The position numbers and the translations under genes were made by a program. From Trochalopteron elliotii (lineage: Eukaryota > Chordata > Aves > Passeriformes > Leiothrichidae), in assembly GCA_024734555.1 (NCBI GenBank), contig JANPWX010000461.1, positions 114,403 through 178,402 of the forward strand: a stretch of 64,000 bases of DNA. The letters run 5' to 3'. Of the stretch, positions 1 to 52,900 are shown in pieces. Position 1 is the first letter of the stretch, and the number at the start of each line of letters is the position of its first letter. The notes beneath the pieces are model-generated. The model was given only the letters and a program-made list of their open reading frames with translations, was not told the origin of the DNA and did no database searches.

Positions 1-935
1 GTTAGAAGCATTCAACATTTCAACAGAAAACTTCACATTATAGAGAATTTACTTTTGACAATTGCAAGGCAGAACATAACTACACTTGGTTGCTATTGAT
101 TGACTGTGTGAAAGGAAACAAGCAGATTGCCAGGACAACCATGAAACTACTACTGACAACTAAGATCTCAGTCCTTATAAATATATAGATATCTAATTCT
201 AGTTGGTCTACAGATTTATTTTTATTATTTATTTATTATGAGTTAACTTCAGCTATCACATCACTGGCATAGTTTTGTATAGCAGTGTTGTAGTATCTTC
301 ATTTGGACCAATTCATTAACAATTATCACTATCCTCAAAAGCTGGAACTTTGGAAATGTGCAAAAGAAATGAAAACATTTAGATCCTATAATGAAACTGT
401 ACATGAAACTATCTGTAACTATTTTATATCTATGTATAGGTATATATGTTTAAGTTGGAAAAGACCTCTAAGATTATGGAGCCCAAGCTCTCCCAAGCTG
501 CCGTATATATAACAGCATACACAGCAACTACGTATTACAATTACAGTGGTTGTTGCAAAGCTACTTCTGTGTCCCTTAAAGTATTCTTACTTTTGGCTTA
601 ACTAAAATGGGCTCTGAATTTTGAAAATCCTATTCCACTGAATTTTGAAAGATGACTGAGGACATGGAATAAGTCCTGGCAGATACTTCTGGCCAAAAGG
701 CATGCACAATTACAGCTGGATTTGCACACACTTTATGAATGATGAATGAGGCCTCTCTATTGTATATTTTGATTGTACTTGTAGCTTTTTCATTTTCTAG
801 ATGACTATACCACATACTTATTCCATGCCCAGGTGGGTCGTAAGGAAGATACAGCTGTAAGCATGTAATTGCTGTAGAAAAAAGCATATAAAACCCTGGA
901 ATTTAATTTTATTTTATATATTTTTTTAATCCTAG
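1..935 (+). other. CFAP46 intron, left edge
   Basis: AT-rich intronic sequence upstream of the first recognised exon. It contains a short CR1 3'-end fragment (about 447-490) and no other feature I can support. Confidence 0.7.
447..490 (-). repeat. CR1 LINE 3'-end fragment
   Basis: Contains GTTGGAAAAGACCTCTAAGA, the typical start of an inverted avian CR1 3' terminus. Very short. Confidence 0.5.
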
Positions 936-41516
<40,581 letters not shown>

Positions 41517-41990
41517 TTTGTGCCAATCTTTTCATGCTAGTTATACCTACACTTATCTAAGGAGAGGTGAGATTAAGAAATATAGACATATTGCTGATTC
41601 CTGTTTCAGATGTAAACAGTTTGGTATTAGAATAACTGTCAGGAAAATAGAATATAGAGTTCAGAAATTTCAGTTAGTGCTCTAAGCTTTTTTCAACTTT
41701 GTGAATCCTTTAAAAACTTAGTAAGTACCAACATATTTTAAGAAAAGTGTATATACATATACACACTAGCTAGTATTTTTCAGCCTTGGTGCTATGAATG
41801 GAATTGGAATGTATTAATGTCAGTGTTTCCATTTGGAAAAACATTTCCTTCATGTATTTTATTTTCACATGGACAATTAATGGACAGTCAACATAGCTAA
41901 AAAATTTACCAAGTAACATTATTCTGAATGAATTGATCTTCTTACATGAAGGTAGTTGTAGTTTAATTAGAAAACAAGTTAGTGTTAAAA

Positions 41991-42030
41991 TGGTTAATAA
42001 ATGTTAATAATGGTTAATAAATGTTAATAA
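41991..42030. repeat. Perfect 20-bp tandem duplication
   Basis: TGGTTAATAAATGTTAATAA occurs twice without mismatch. Each copy contains AATAAA. Confidence 0.95.
41996..42021 (+). terminator. Duplicated poly(A) signal of CFAP46
   Basis: AATAAA at 41996-42001 and again at 42016-42021, about 480 and 500 nt after the CFAP46 stop. The two lie in identical halves of a 20-bp tandem duplication (41991-42030), just before a CR1 fragment. Confidence 0.5.
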
Positions 42031-42059
42031 TTTTTGCTTTATTTTCCTGTGTTTTTCCT

Positions 42060-42361
42060 TAATAACATTCCCAATATAATTCCTTCCCAATCTCCCATCC
42101 ATCTCTGCCCTCTGGCAGTGGGAAGCCATTCCCTGTGTCCTGTCCCTCCACCCCTTGTCCCCAGGCCCTCTCCAGCTCTCCTGGAGCCCCTTTAGGCCCT
42201 GGCAGGGGCTCTGAGCTCTCCCTGGAGCTTCTCCTCTCCAAGTAAACATTCCCAGCTCTCCCAGCCTGGCTCCAGAGGGGCTCCAGCCCTCAGAACACCT
42301 CTGTGGCCTCCTCTGGACTCACTCTTATACTGGGGACTCTTGAACTAGATGCAGTACTCCA
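42060..42361 (-). repeat. CR1 LINE 3' region
   Basis: GGGAAGCCATTCCCTGTGTC, CCTGGAGCTTCTCCTCTCCA, CAGCCTGGCTCCAGAGGGGC and CTCTGTGGCCTCCTCTGGAC are near-consensus CR1, inverted. It is one of the best-preserved CR1 copies in the window. Confidence 0.9.
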
Positions 42362-45300
42362 TCTGGATTTTCACAAAAATGAGAAATTATTTTTATTATA
42401 TCATGCAAAAAATTGTTTAAATGAGAAAAAGATTAAATTAAAATATTTTGAAATTAAAAATACTTATCTGATTTTTTTGAGTATTCTTAAGTATTCGTTT
42501 ATTTGACTATGAGCTCTTAATTTTTACAATATTATATAGTGTTCAGCAACCTGGAGGAAAAAAATCCTACCAACTAATGACCCAGAAATAAATTACAGTA
42601 GATACACCTTAGGACATATGAGCTCTCTCGTCAAATGATGTTGGCACAAGCCCAAACAACAAGAATAAGAGCTTCTGAAAATATTTCATCTACATGGCAC
42701 TACATCATTCCCATGCACTGTATTCATTCATACAAGAAATATTAAGCAGTTAGTGCTATTCCATGTATCAAGGGCTTTAAAATAACTTTCTGAATTATGT
42801 CTTAGCAACATAGCAAATCACACTATCAATTAGCTTTTATAACAGAAAAGACATTTCATAATATATTTTAGCATGAAAAGAATTGGTCAGCTAAAATTTA
42901 TGTAATCTGAAAAATGTGAGAAGGAAAAAATCATAGTGAGTTTATTGATGATATTCCAGGACAAGAACATAATTTGAGTTGTACATAGCTGTCCAAGAAA
43001 AGTGTGTGGTTCTAAATGCTCTGCAGTAAAGAGCTGCAGCAAGTTTGCTACAAAATGATAAACAACAAAAAAAAAGAGAAGCTCTGTCATTAGTCCCTGG
43101 TGTAACCTCTTCCGAATTTTACTGCCTTAAGCAGTCATTCAAGGATTTCATGTCTCACACGTGTGTCTCTCTCTGCAGAGCTGCTGTGGCTGGGCTGCAG
43201 CCCCTGCTCTGCAAAGGGATGTTGTGGAACTGATGCCAAAACAGAACAGCTGCTACTGTAGGTGTTTGTAGGCAGGGAAATCAGAGCAGAGTTGAGTGTG
43301 GTGTAGAGATCGTTCCATAATTATTGAAGACCAATCATCTTGAGTTTGAACACTAATTTAATGATGTTATAACCTTGTAAGCCTTCCAGCCTGTGCTTTG
43401 GCACCGTCTGACCTGGAAGCTCTCCCAAAATAGGATATCAGAGGGAGTTCAGCCATCCTAGATGAGTGTAAATGCTTTCTTCTCTGGTGTGTGGATGAAA
43501 GACCAGCCCATCACTGTAAAGTCACCAGGGAGAACTTCTTAAAGCCCCTCTTGGATATTAATTCAGGCCTTCAAATGCAGTGTCTTCATGTGGATACAGT
43601 GACAGATAGTTATCAGCATGGCTTTTAAGGATGTGGTCAAGTTAGAATTTAAGGCACACTTATGTGCCCTGAAATACTTACTGGTCATTGACAACACAGG
43701 TGCATGCTTTCTCCTGCACTGCTGCTCAAGAAGCTCAGATACATGTGGATATAGATGTGCAGGCACAGAGTGAGAACAGACTTCATCAGCTGAGACTTCA
43801 CCATGGAGATACAGTGCCAGTACGCTTTGCTCATGTGTCTGCTGCAGCAAAACATGACTGACGTAACCATCTTCTGAATTTTTATCACATATGGAACAGA
43901 AGCTGTTTCCAGCTTTTAGGTTACAACAACACAACTTCAGCTGTTCATCACATGTGATCTGTGTGGGCACCAGAAAACAGAGGTATTTCATCTGTAAGAT
44001 TTGTCCCTTGCCACTCCATGACAGGCCTGCATGTATAACTGTGCATCCACAGTCTGTGTATGCAGAAAAAGGAAGGCACAGTCCTAGTGACCACCAGAAT
44101 GGCACAGAGGCCAACACAGAAATATTTCTGACCAGACATTGCTATCAAGTATTTATACACTGGTTGTCCTCCTGCCACAAAAGCATATACTACATTTTCT
44201 GGTCCAGCAGAGACAGAATTTAAGCACGACTATTTCCATAAGCAAAAGAAATGCTCATTTTGCTCCTTTGGTATAGTCACATCTGTGACCTTGGGCAGCA
44301 TCTGTTTGCACCAGCACAACGGTTTCTGTGCTGTTTTATAGTTTTTGGTTTTGTCTTCTCCAACAGAGTTCATTGGTATTTCTCCTGAATGACATTGACT
44401 TTTATTCCACCCGAAAATACCTATTTAGCATTTTTTGGTTATTACTATTGCAAGTACTGGCATTAGAATCTCAGTGGGATGTACATTGAAATAAATTGCA
44501 CTGGAATTCCACAAGCCTTTCTGTTTCTTCATCAGTGTGATTCAAGGGACATGGCCTACATCTGTACTTAATCAAACAGGGCTGTGCTGGCCAATATAAT
44601 CTAATTGTTTGACATTTTTATAGTAATTCATTGAGACTAAAGAGAGATGACTACATTAATATCTTGATGCAGCTAGATAATAGTTGAGATAAAACTGGTG
44701 TGCCAAATTGCTGAAAGGCCCTTAAATTCTTTTACAGATTTTTAACTATTTGTGACATGGAAAAGGAACGAGAATTTAATATAATGTAATAAAGAGAAAA
44801 AGTAGTACAATCTATAATACTAAGTATTATAATAAAGAACATTATCATAAATTTTCTAGGAATCTTGTCTTCACCAATCATTTGAAATTACATTTCTCAA
44901 TAACTGAGATGAGAATTATTGTTAATGTTCATGACTCTGTTTTCTTGAATAATCATTTTCACTGAGGTCATAATTAAACAGAAATGCTCTAGCCATATAT
45001 GTATATTATTCCTCTAGCTCGACTGTGAACAAATATGCCAAATATGTCTGCCCTGTGTATGTCTGTGGGGACACTCAGGCTGGAATAGTGGTGCAGGAAT
45101 ATCAGGGACACTCTATAAACACATGTGAATGCTGAACCTGCTAAGGCTTAGACCTCATCTCACTGTCCAACACTTCTCTCCTTTGCAAGTGCATTTCCTG
45201 GGGGAAGGAGTCTCCTCTGAGTGGGATGTCAGCTCTGCAGGTAAGAGCAGCCAGAGGGGGAATAGTAGAAATGTTTTATTTTGGAGGTGGTGCTCTGGAC

Positions 45301-46730
45301 CCAGTGATGAAATGAATGGAAGAGAAAGCAGGAAACAAAGAAAAAGCAGGAATTAATATTTCATCCAAAATCAAAAGCAGAAATGTGTTTCTCAAACTTC
45401 GTTTCATTGCTAGTTGCATTTTGGCTTTCAGAGCCCTTGGCAATAAAGGTTCAGTGTGGGTAAGGGCAAGGTCTTGTTAATCAACAGTGAAAGAAACTCA
45501 GATATGTGGTTAAATGCATTTTTACCAAAACCCAAGGCAAAAATATTTGCAAAAGGAGAAACCTGTGTATAATGAGATACAAACAGGCGATTTAGAAGTT
45601 AATCGGCATCACAGCTATGCTGGAGTAATCTGGTTTATGGTGAACTTCTGGTAGAACTGATCTTCAATAAAAACAATCTCTGCTCCTCCCCATGCCCTTG
45701 CACTTTGAACAAGAAGTATCTCCTCCAGCAGTGCTCTGCAGCACATGTGGATTTAGGAGAAACAAGATCTGTATATGAAGACATTTGTATTTTCAAAAAG
45801 CAGTAAGGAATCCCCAGGGAAGCTGTGTTGTTTGCTGCCAGAGCAAGAACATGAACACTTTGTGAAGTGCACCAACACTACATTCAGTGTCTAAGCTTTC
45901 ACCTTCTTCCCTGCTAGTGGGTGATGAGGTGAGCTGATCTTATGACATATTAAAATGTATTCTTTCTCTAGATTTGAGACAATGAAAAATAGCTGGGACA
46001 ATCTATTTTTAAACCTCAGCATTTTATCTTTCACTGAAATTATTTTTGAACACTATTTTGGATATTTTCCCCCATGCCCAAATCCACTTGTCTGTTTGGG
46101 GTTTTTTTCTCAAGAATATACAGCTTTAAGAACAGATTTTTTTGTTAGTTTTTCCACAAGAAAAAACTGACGCAACTATAAATGCAGAGCAGCTCTGGTG
46201 GGCCACAGCAGAAGATCTGGTAATGAGGAAATAGTGATTCCAAACAGAACCTGAGCAGAGTTTAAACAGCCACACAGATCTGTTCATTAGCTTGAGTCCC
46301 CACTCCATTCCCTGTGCACATGCCATGACATCAGGATACACTTGCCTTAGAAATACACCTGTGTGGGCTCATTGCTAGTGAGAGAGAACTGTGGTGTGCC
46401 AGCTGGAGAGTCCAGCACTGTGCAGGTACAAGATGGATGACTTTGTTCACTTGGACATACCCTGAAGTTGTCAAAAACGAGGCTGGAATCATCACAGGGT
46501 CTGGGTAGCATGTCATGATCTAAAAGGAGAGTCTCATTTCATGCTGAAACATGATGTCTCCAGCACCAGAAGGGTCCTAAGATTGCTGTTTCTTTTCCAT
46601 TTTCTGGGTTTTATTCAGTGAATCATTTAGCTAGGCTTCCGTGTTGGTGCCTTTCTTGCTGTTATCCCAAAGGAACCAACATGACCTCAGAACACAACAG
46701 TAACTCTTATGACAACTATCATTTATATTA

Positions 46731-46766
46731 AAAAAAAAAAAAAAAGAGAGAAAAGAAAAAAAAAAG
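46731..46766. repeat. A-rich low-complexity run
   Basis: About 36 nt of A with a few G interruptions. Confidence 0.7.
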
Positions 46767-49348
46767 CTATTTCCATTAAAAACAAGTAGATTGAATGAAG
46801 TATTCCTGATATTTTTAAGAAAAAACAAAAAGCAATTATCCCCCTATGCCATGGAAGGTTTGTGGAAAGGTCAGTATCTTTCTCCAGGTTACATCATTAA
46901 AATGCAATGATCACAAAGCAGAATGTGGTGTAGTGTTACATTGCTAGTTTTGCAAACAACAGACAATGTATAAAACTTTTTTTTTAAGGAATGTGATTTC
47001 TGGGCATACTCTTGGTGGCAAAATGAAAATTCAAGGACACAAGATGCTGTTTATTAGCTCCCAATCAAGTGTAAGCAAGCTGACTTTTGCAGTGTTCACA
47101 CCTTTCATTCATGAAATCTTAAGGTCTTAAAACCTTAAAACCATTGCCTAAATTACTTTTTATATATGGTAAAATGTTCATGTCACATTCTTGGCACATA
47201 CTGGAAAAATGTGTCCCTTTAACCGCTGCGTACAACTCTGAAAAAAAGAGAGCCCTCTCCCTTGCCCCTAGTTTTGTTTGTAGCTCTACAAAATTTTTAT
47301 TGTTTTACACTGAAAGACTTAACAACCAGCTCCTGGGAACCGTGTAATATTTTGCTCCTAGGCTGATACTGTACTGGTTCGCCCACTATGACAATGTATC
47401 AAGGTGTTCACACATTTTAAAATGTACTCTCTGACCAGTAAGTAGGAAAAAAGGTACTGTCCTCCTCCTGAAAATCATTACTGAAGACATTTTAAGATTA
47501 AAATACCCGTTGATTCTATTATTCCTTGTTTCTATTAAAGATGAGAACAGCTCTCAGAGATAGCTTGCTGTTTCCTACTGTTTTCCATGCATTTTACATA
47601 GTTTTCATTCATTTTTACATTGTTATTTTCTTTGCAATTGCTAAATTTTTGTTGCTTTATTTTATACTACAGATATACTTTGCATATCTTCACCCTCTCA
47701 GGAAAGAAATTCTGTTGCTTTTAATTAAACACTAGCACTTCTGCCAATTCTTCATGATTTAATATATGTAATACCATTAACTTGTGATTAACCTAGGTCA
47801 GTATATCCTTGAAAGAGAAAATCTGAGTCTTAAATGCAAGAATTTTCACTTTCAAGTCATATCTGACTGTTTTAACGGACTAATGAGCACAAAAAGTGCA
47901 TACAATTAATCACTGAATACCATACTCTTCCTATCTCACAGTATTTCCAAAACATTTTAAAAAGGCATATCATATACATCTGTTCATTGTTCTGCTACAG
48001 ACAACAGGATTACTGGTAAGGAATGTGCCTGTAAGAATAAGGATCGACATTTGGGTTTAAGATTGAGCCCTGTAAAAGTTCAAGCCAAAATTACAGTGTA
48101 AAAGGCAGTCACCGCATGAAATTTTGTGAGATGAATAGAAAACTGTACAGTCTTTTGCAGTGAGCTCTCACATGTCCAGCTCATGATTTTATTTGCAGAC
48201 TAACTCCTCTCTTTGGATCTTACCTTCCCAAAATGAAATCAGGGCAATGGAATCTGAACATCCTTCTAACCAGAAAACAGAAAAGGATCCAATGCTTCCT
48301 AACTTCTCCTCTTCTGCAAAGGACACCGTGTAGAAAAGGTCCAAAGGGCTTTTGTAAGATGCACAACAAAGAGCATGACTGCCCATGGGTGTGAGTGCTG
48401 TGAGAGCTACAAGCAGGGAGAGAAGGCAAGCAGCCCAGCCAAGGCCAGAGTGGCTCAGGGACATGCTCCCCTGCCTGTCCCTCCACCCCAGCAGGTAGCT
48501 ACATCTTCCCTCCCCATGAGCAGGGGAATCATACAGAAACCAGTCTCTGCAACTTACCAGGGTTTCAGGATATGCTTTGTGCTGTATGTCTGTGTCACCT
48601 TTCCTGATCCTCCAGTATCTCCAGCTGCTGCAGGAATGGTTCTTGACTTCCAAGTCAGCTCACGGACTAGCTTTCAACACCAAGTAACTCACGTAGTTCC
48701 ACTCTTTTTTAAGACAATAGAGTTTTTCAAACATTGACTTAACAGAAAGCAGAAAAAAATCTGATAGAAACAAGATTTCTTTATTCTGTGTAAAATAATT
48801 TTATTTTCAAAGTAAAACTGAACCATGGATGATCCACTCCATATCACATTTCTATAGCTAAGGTCTGTACAGGGTGGAGCTAGTGTAGCTTCTCTATACC
48901 ACTATGGAACAACATTTGTTTCAACTGGCATTGTACTAATGTCCTATCTAGAAATAATGTTTTTCCATCCTAAAGCGTTTAAACACAGTCAGCCTTTGCC
49001 TTTTCTCCTAAAATGCATTCAATTAAAGATAGATTTCATATAGGATTAAAATTCCAATGTGCCTTAGCAGAAGCTTAGCTCTTAGCAACATTTCATACAC
49101 TGATTCCAAACACTGTGTAAAACAGAAGTCTGTCTTTATTACACTCATAACCTGGTTTGGCTTTTCATATGCAAGTGACATTCCACTAAAGCTAAGTATA
49201 TTCCTGCACTTCACTCTGTGAGTTAAATATGCGATGGAATACAGCCACAGAAAGCTGGTAATTTCCACTAGTTTTCACTGTTTACAGAAGAAGCATTTGT
49301 GTTATAGCCCTTGCTTCTGAAAGCATAGGTGTAATAACAAGTTAATAA

Positions 49349-49354
49349 TTTATT
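49349..49354 (-). terminator. Candidate poly(A) signal of VA opsin
   Basis: AATAAA on the minus strand, 332 nt downstream of the opsin stop codon. A second copy lies at 48779-48784. Which one is used is unknown. Confidence 0.4.
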
Positions 49355-49685
49355 CTGGAATCAGCAGCCCAGTTTAAGCAGTGAGGATGTGACTTAAGCA
49401 GAAACAAGGATTTAAGGATTGGAGGGAGAGAGACACAGCAGTGTGGTGCCACTCCCTGCTGCAAGTTAATTGTGGATTGGGAAGAGGAATGCAGTGGAGG
49501 AAGGGACTCACCTGTTGGACAGCAGCTGTAGAGCCAGGAAGCTCTTACACACACTGAGGAACCTAGGATCTCAAAAGCTGATGTCCACAGGACCATAATG
49601 TCCCCAGTGACAACATATCTTTGTATTAGGTGATTGTAACACTGAAATACACTGCAGCATTGCATTAATGGTCCCATCTCTCACT

Positions 49686-49916
49686 CTACATGGGACACAT
49701 TTTGTTTTCTGAAGTTGTCAATAGAGCCAAAGATTGTTGGCTTCTGTGTTCATCTCCAGTTTTCCTCTTAGAAATGGTGCTATGAGCTGCCATGGGGGAC
49801 ATCTTGGTGCCTCTTCTGTCCTGGGTGAGCACTGCTCTCTCTGAAGTCAGGTTCATGTTGGACTCTGCAGTTCCTTTGGCACTGCAACCGAACATTTGAA
49901 CCAGACACTGCCTGAA
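49686..49916 (-). CDS. VALOP: VA opsin exon 5 (cytoplasmic tail)
   Basis: Acceptor TTTTTTAG at 49917-49918. It continues NKQ directly into FRQCLVQMFGC, the canonical opsin helix-8/palmitoylation pattern, followed by a 65-residue hydrophilic tail rich in Ser, Thr, Lys and Arg that ends NKMCPM and TAG. Confidence 0.9.
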   Translation of the reverse strand, partial: FRQCLVQMFGCSAKGTAESNMNLTSERAVLTQDRRGTKMSPMAAHSTISKRKTGDEHRSQQSLALLTTSENKMCPM

Positions 49917-52900
49917 CTAAAAAGTTGAAAAAACAGGAGATCAATCAAAACACATAAGAAATTTAAAAACAGTTCTATAAATCAATCTGCATATTAGCTA
50001 AAAGTCTTGGGAATTCTCTCATTAATCAGTTGGGAATATGAAGAAATAACCCCATAAAATATATTTGCCTATGCCACTATGAAGAACTCTAAACCTAAAA
50101 ATTAACTATGTTCTGAAAAGACCCAATCTTAATCTGAAAAATAATTTTTTCTTTTCTGCTTCTAGCTAATCAGATCTAATGGACATAATTGGTCATTTCT
50201 ACAGACTCATGCTTTCATATACTTAATTCCTGGTTAGTCAAAGATGTTTTTTTGTTGTTCACATCCACAAACAGGGTGCAGTGTAGCACACATCCATGTA
50301 GCTTGGGAGATCAGGGTGCTGTCCACAGGATGTGAGATAAGCAATAGCTCTCTCTGCAGGACTGAATAAAGTCACTATTTCTTATTCAACAGTCACTTAA
50401 CTATTTTTCTTCATTTAATTTATGTGCTTGATGCCACCACTCTCTGTTGCTGCATTTATTACTGAAATCTGCCCATTTTTATTATCATGCCTATTACCAC
50501 TGTGAGCACACAGCACTCTGGCTCATGCCCATGTCAATTCTTTTTTTCCACATCCAATCCTCTGCCCTCATCCCAAAGAAGAAAGGTCCCTGTTAAACAG
50601 GCATGTGCAATACTTCTACCCCCCTGCACATAAACAACAAATGCCTCATTTCCCCAAGACAAATTCAACCTTCGAAAATATGCACCCCACCTCAAGATCA
50701 ACTTACTGGTGTTGCACTCCTAAAGAATTATTGAAATATACTGGGACACTCTTGAGAACATAATTTTCATACAGGAAACTAACTCATGTTCCCTAAGGGC
50801 TGATTTTCCTTTATAATATCTAAACCTAATAATTATTAATATTTATATTTCAATAATGCTCAGAGGTTTACACTATCTTCCACCAGGCAGAATATTTTTC
50901 CATTCTAATGCTTGTAATGCTTGTTAGCTAACACATAGGTAGGTAGAAATAATTCATTATAAAGTAAGACAAAATAGCAAAGTATGAGTGTTAGAGATGC
51001 TCTGAGAGCATACGGTACCTGTTTGTTCATAAAGACATAAATAATTGGATTGTAAACGGTAGCTGTTTTGGAAAAAAAAGCTGGAATTGCTGCCAGACAA
51101 GGATCCAGCTCAATGGAGGGATAGGCAGTCACTAGGATAGAAAAGGTAGCGTATGGCATCCAGCAGATGAGAAAGGCAATGATCATAAAAACAACCATTC
51201 TAGTCACTTGTCTTTCAGGTCTCCTGGTAGTTCCCAGCCTGCTTTGTGCATCTGACACCTTTTAATAAAAGAGAAAAGATTCTAGAAAACAAACAACAAG
51301 TCCAACCAGTGACATTGCACTTTGAACTGTTTCATCTTTGTCTCATATCAGCCTGCTCTTTTTTTTCACATACAGCTTTTCCTTTCTATTTAAATACTGA
51401 TAAAGAAAAACATACTGGTGCTTTATCTTACAAACACAGGAAAACTGCCATAATAATTTACATCTAGTGCATACTGCTAATTTGATATTTTCCTGAAGAT
51501 TAATTTCTTTTATCAACTTTGTTGTTGCAGTGAAAGCTACAACTGGCATTGTTGAAGCTGGGGTCACTGGGACTGAGGGACTGGCAGACTATTGCACCCA
51601 GGAACAAGCCTACACTGTGACAAGCATGGGACAAAATGCATGCAGCGAGAGGGTTGGGGACATCAAGACACCAGTTCTGGTGCTTGGATCTCTCTCTGTT
51701 CACTGTAGTCAGATTTTTAAAAATGAACCTAGTTGTGAGATATAATCATATGGCAATTCATTACAGATTTACAGAATATGTTGCAGGTACTGGCTTTTCA
51801 GAACTTTGCAGTAAATAGAAATATCAGTATTTTCCCAAAAATCTTGTCCTCAAATCCTGTACCAAATAGGAATGTTCCTATTCTATCGTCTTCTTTGTCA
51901 CTTTTTGCAGCTTCTTCTTTGGATCAGGTCAACACAATCATTAAAGAAAATTCAAAGGCATTTCTCAAGTCTTTTTAATATTCCTTATTAATATTTGGTT
52001 TATTAAACAGCATTGTATTATTTACAAAGGCTTATTTTGAGAGTACATCTTATTTTACATCTTATTTTGAGAGTATTACTAAGTAGTAGGCAGCACTCTT
52101 GAAATTTACAACTGTAGTCATTTTAAGCTGCATTCTAATTTGCCTGGTTTGAGTCTTATGAAATGTCACTGAATTGAAGCACAGTTGTGAATAAAGCAGT
52201 GCTGGATCGTTCTGTTTATTTATGAGGCAGACATTCCTTCATTTGTATGATGTTTGACTAATGAGATGTACTGATAAGTGATGTGAACTCCACACTTTAA
52301 AACGTCACTGCTAACCATAGCATGAATTTCTGTGTGTAAAGATAATTATATAACAAGGGATGTAACTGAGTGTGTTTGCTGCCTGCGAATCTGATCTGCT
52401 TATGTTCGAACTTTATAGAAAATCAAACACACCAATTCCACTCTTTTGCATGCATTTATACATTTTAAAAGTTTACTTATGAGTAAACTTCTTCTTCTTA
52501 CCTTTTTTAGCTTCCACATCAATTTTCCATAGGACACCAAAATCACAAATAAGGGTACTACAAAACAGGTGGTGAAGAATGTAATAATGTATGTACGATC
52601 AGCATAAGCTCCTGAGTACCTGCAGAAAATATAAAATACCTTGGGCATGTATTACTACTACTCGTTCTTATTTTCTTGAAATATCAATCTTTCTTTGCAA
52701 AGATGTCACTAGTATTTTTGTCCAATGTTTTTTATTCAACGTGCCCCTTTGTAGTTCTAGTCATATCACCAGATGGAGCACTGGGCCATCTCTCTGCCCA
52801 GGGGCTGGGACAGGATCCTACAACTACAGGTACACTATTATAGGTGCAGTACTATAGGTGCAGTACTGTAAGTGCAGTACTATAGGTCCAGTACTACAGG

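Larger units (their letters stand above)
41517..49685. other. Intergenic interval between CFAP46 and VA opsin
   Basis: The two genes converge on this 8.2-kb interval. It holds the CFAP46 3' UTR, the poly(A) signals, a CR1 fragment and an A-rich run near 46731-46765. Several long open frames (43563-44117 minus, 48189-48653 minus) lack an ATG near the start, recognisable motifs or splice context, so I do not call a gene. Confidence 0.6.

Noticed and set aside
48189..48737. 154-codon (minus) and 120-codon (plus) overlapping open frames
   Set aside because: No motif, no splice context, and both strands are open over the same GC-richer patch, which suggests chance or a repeat I do not recognise.
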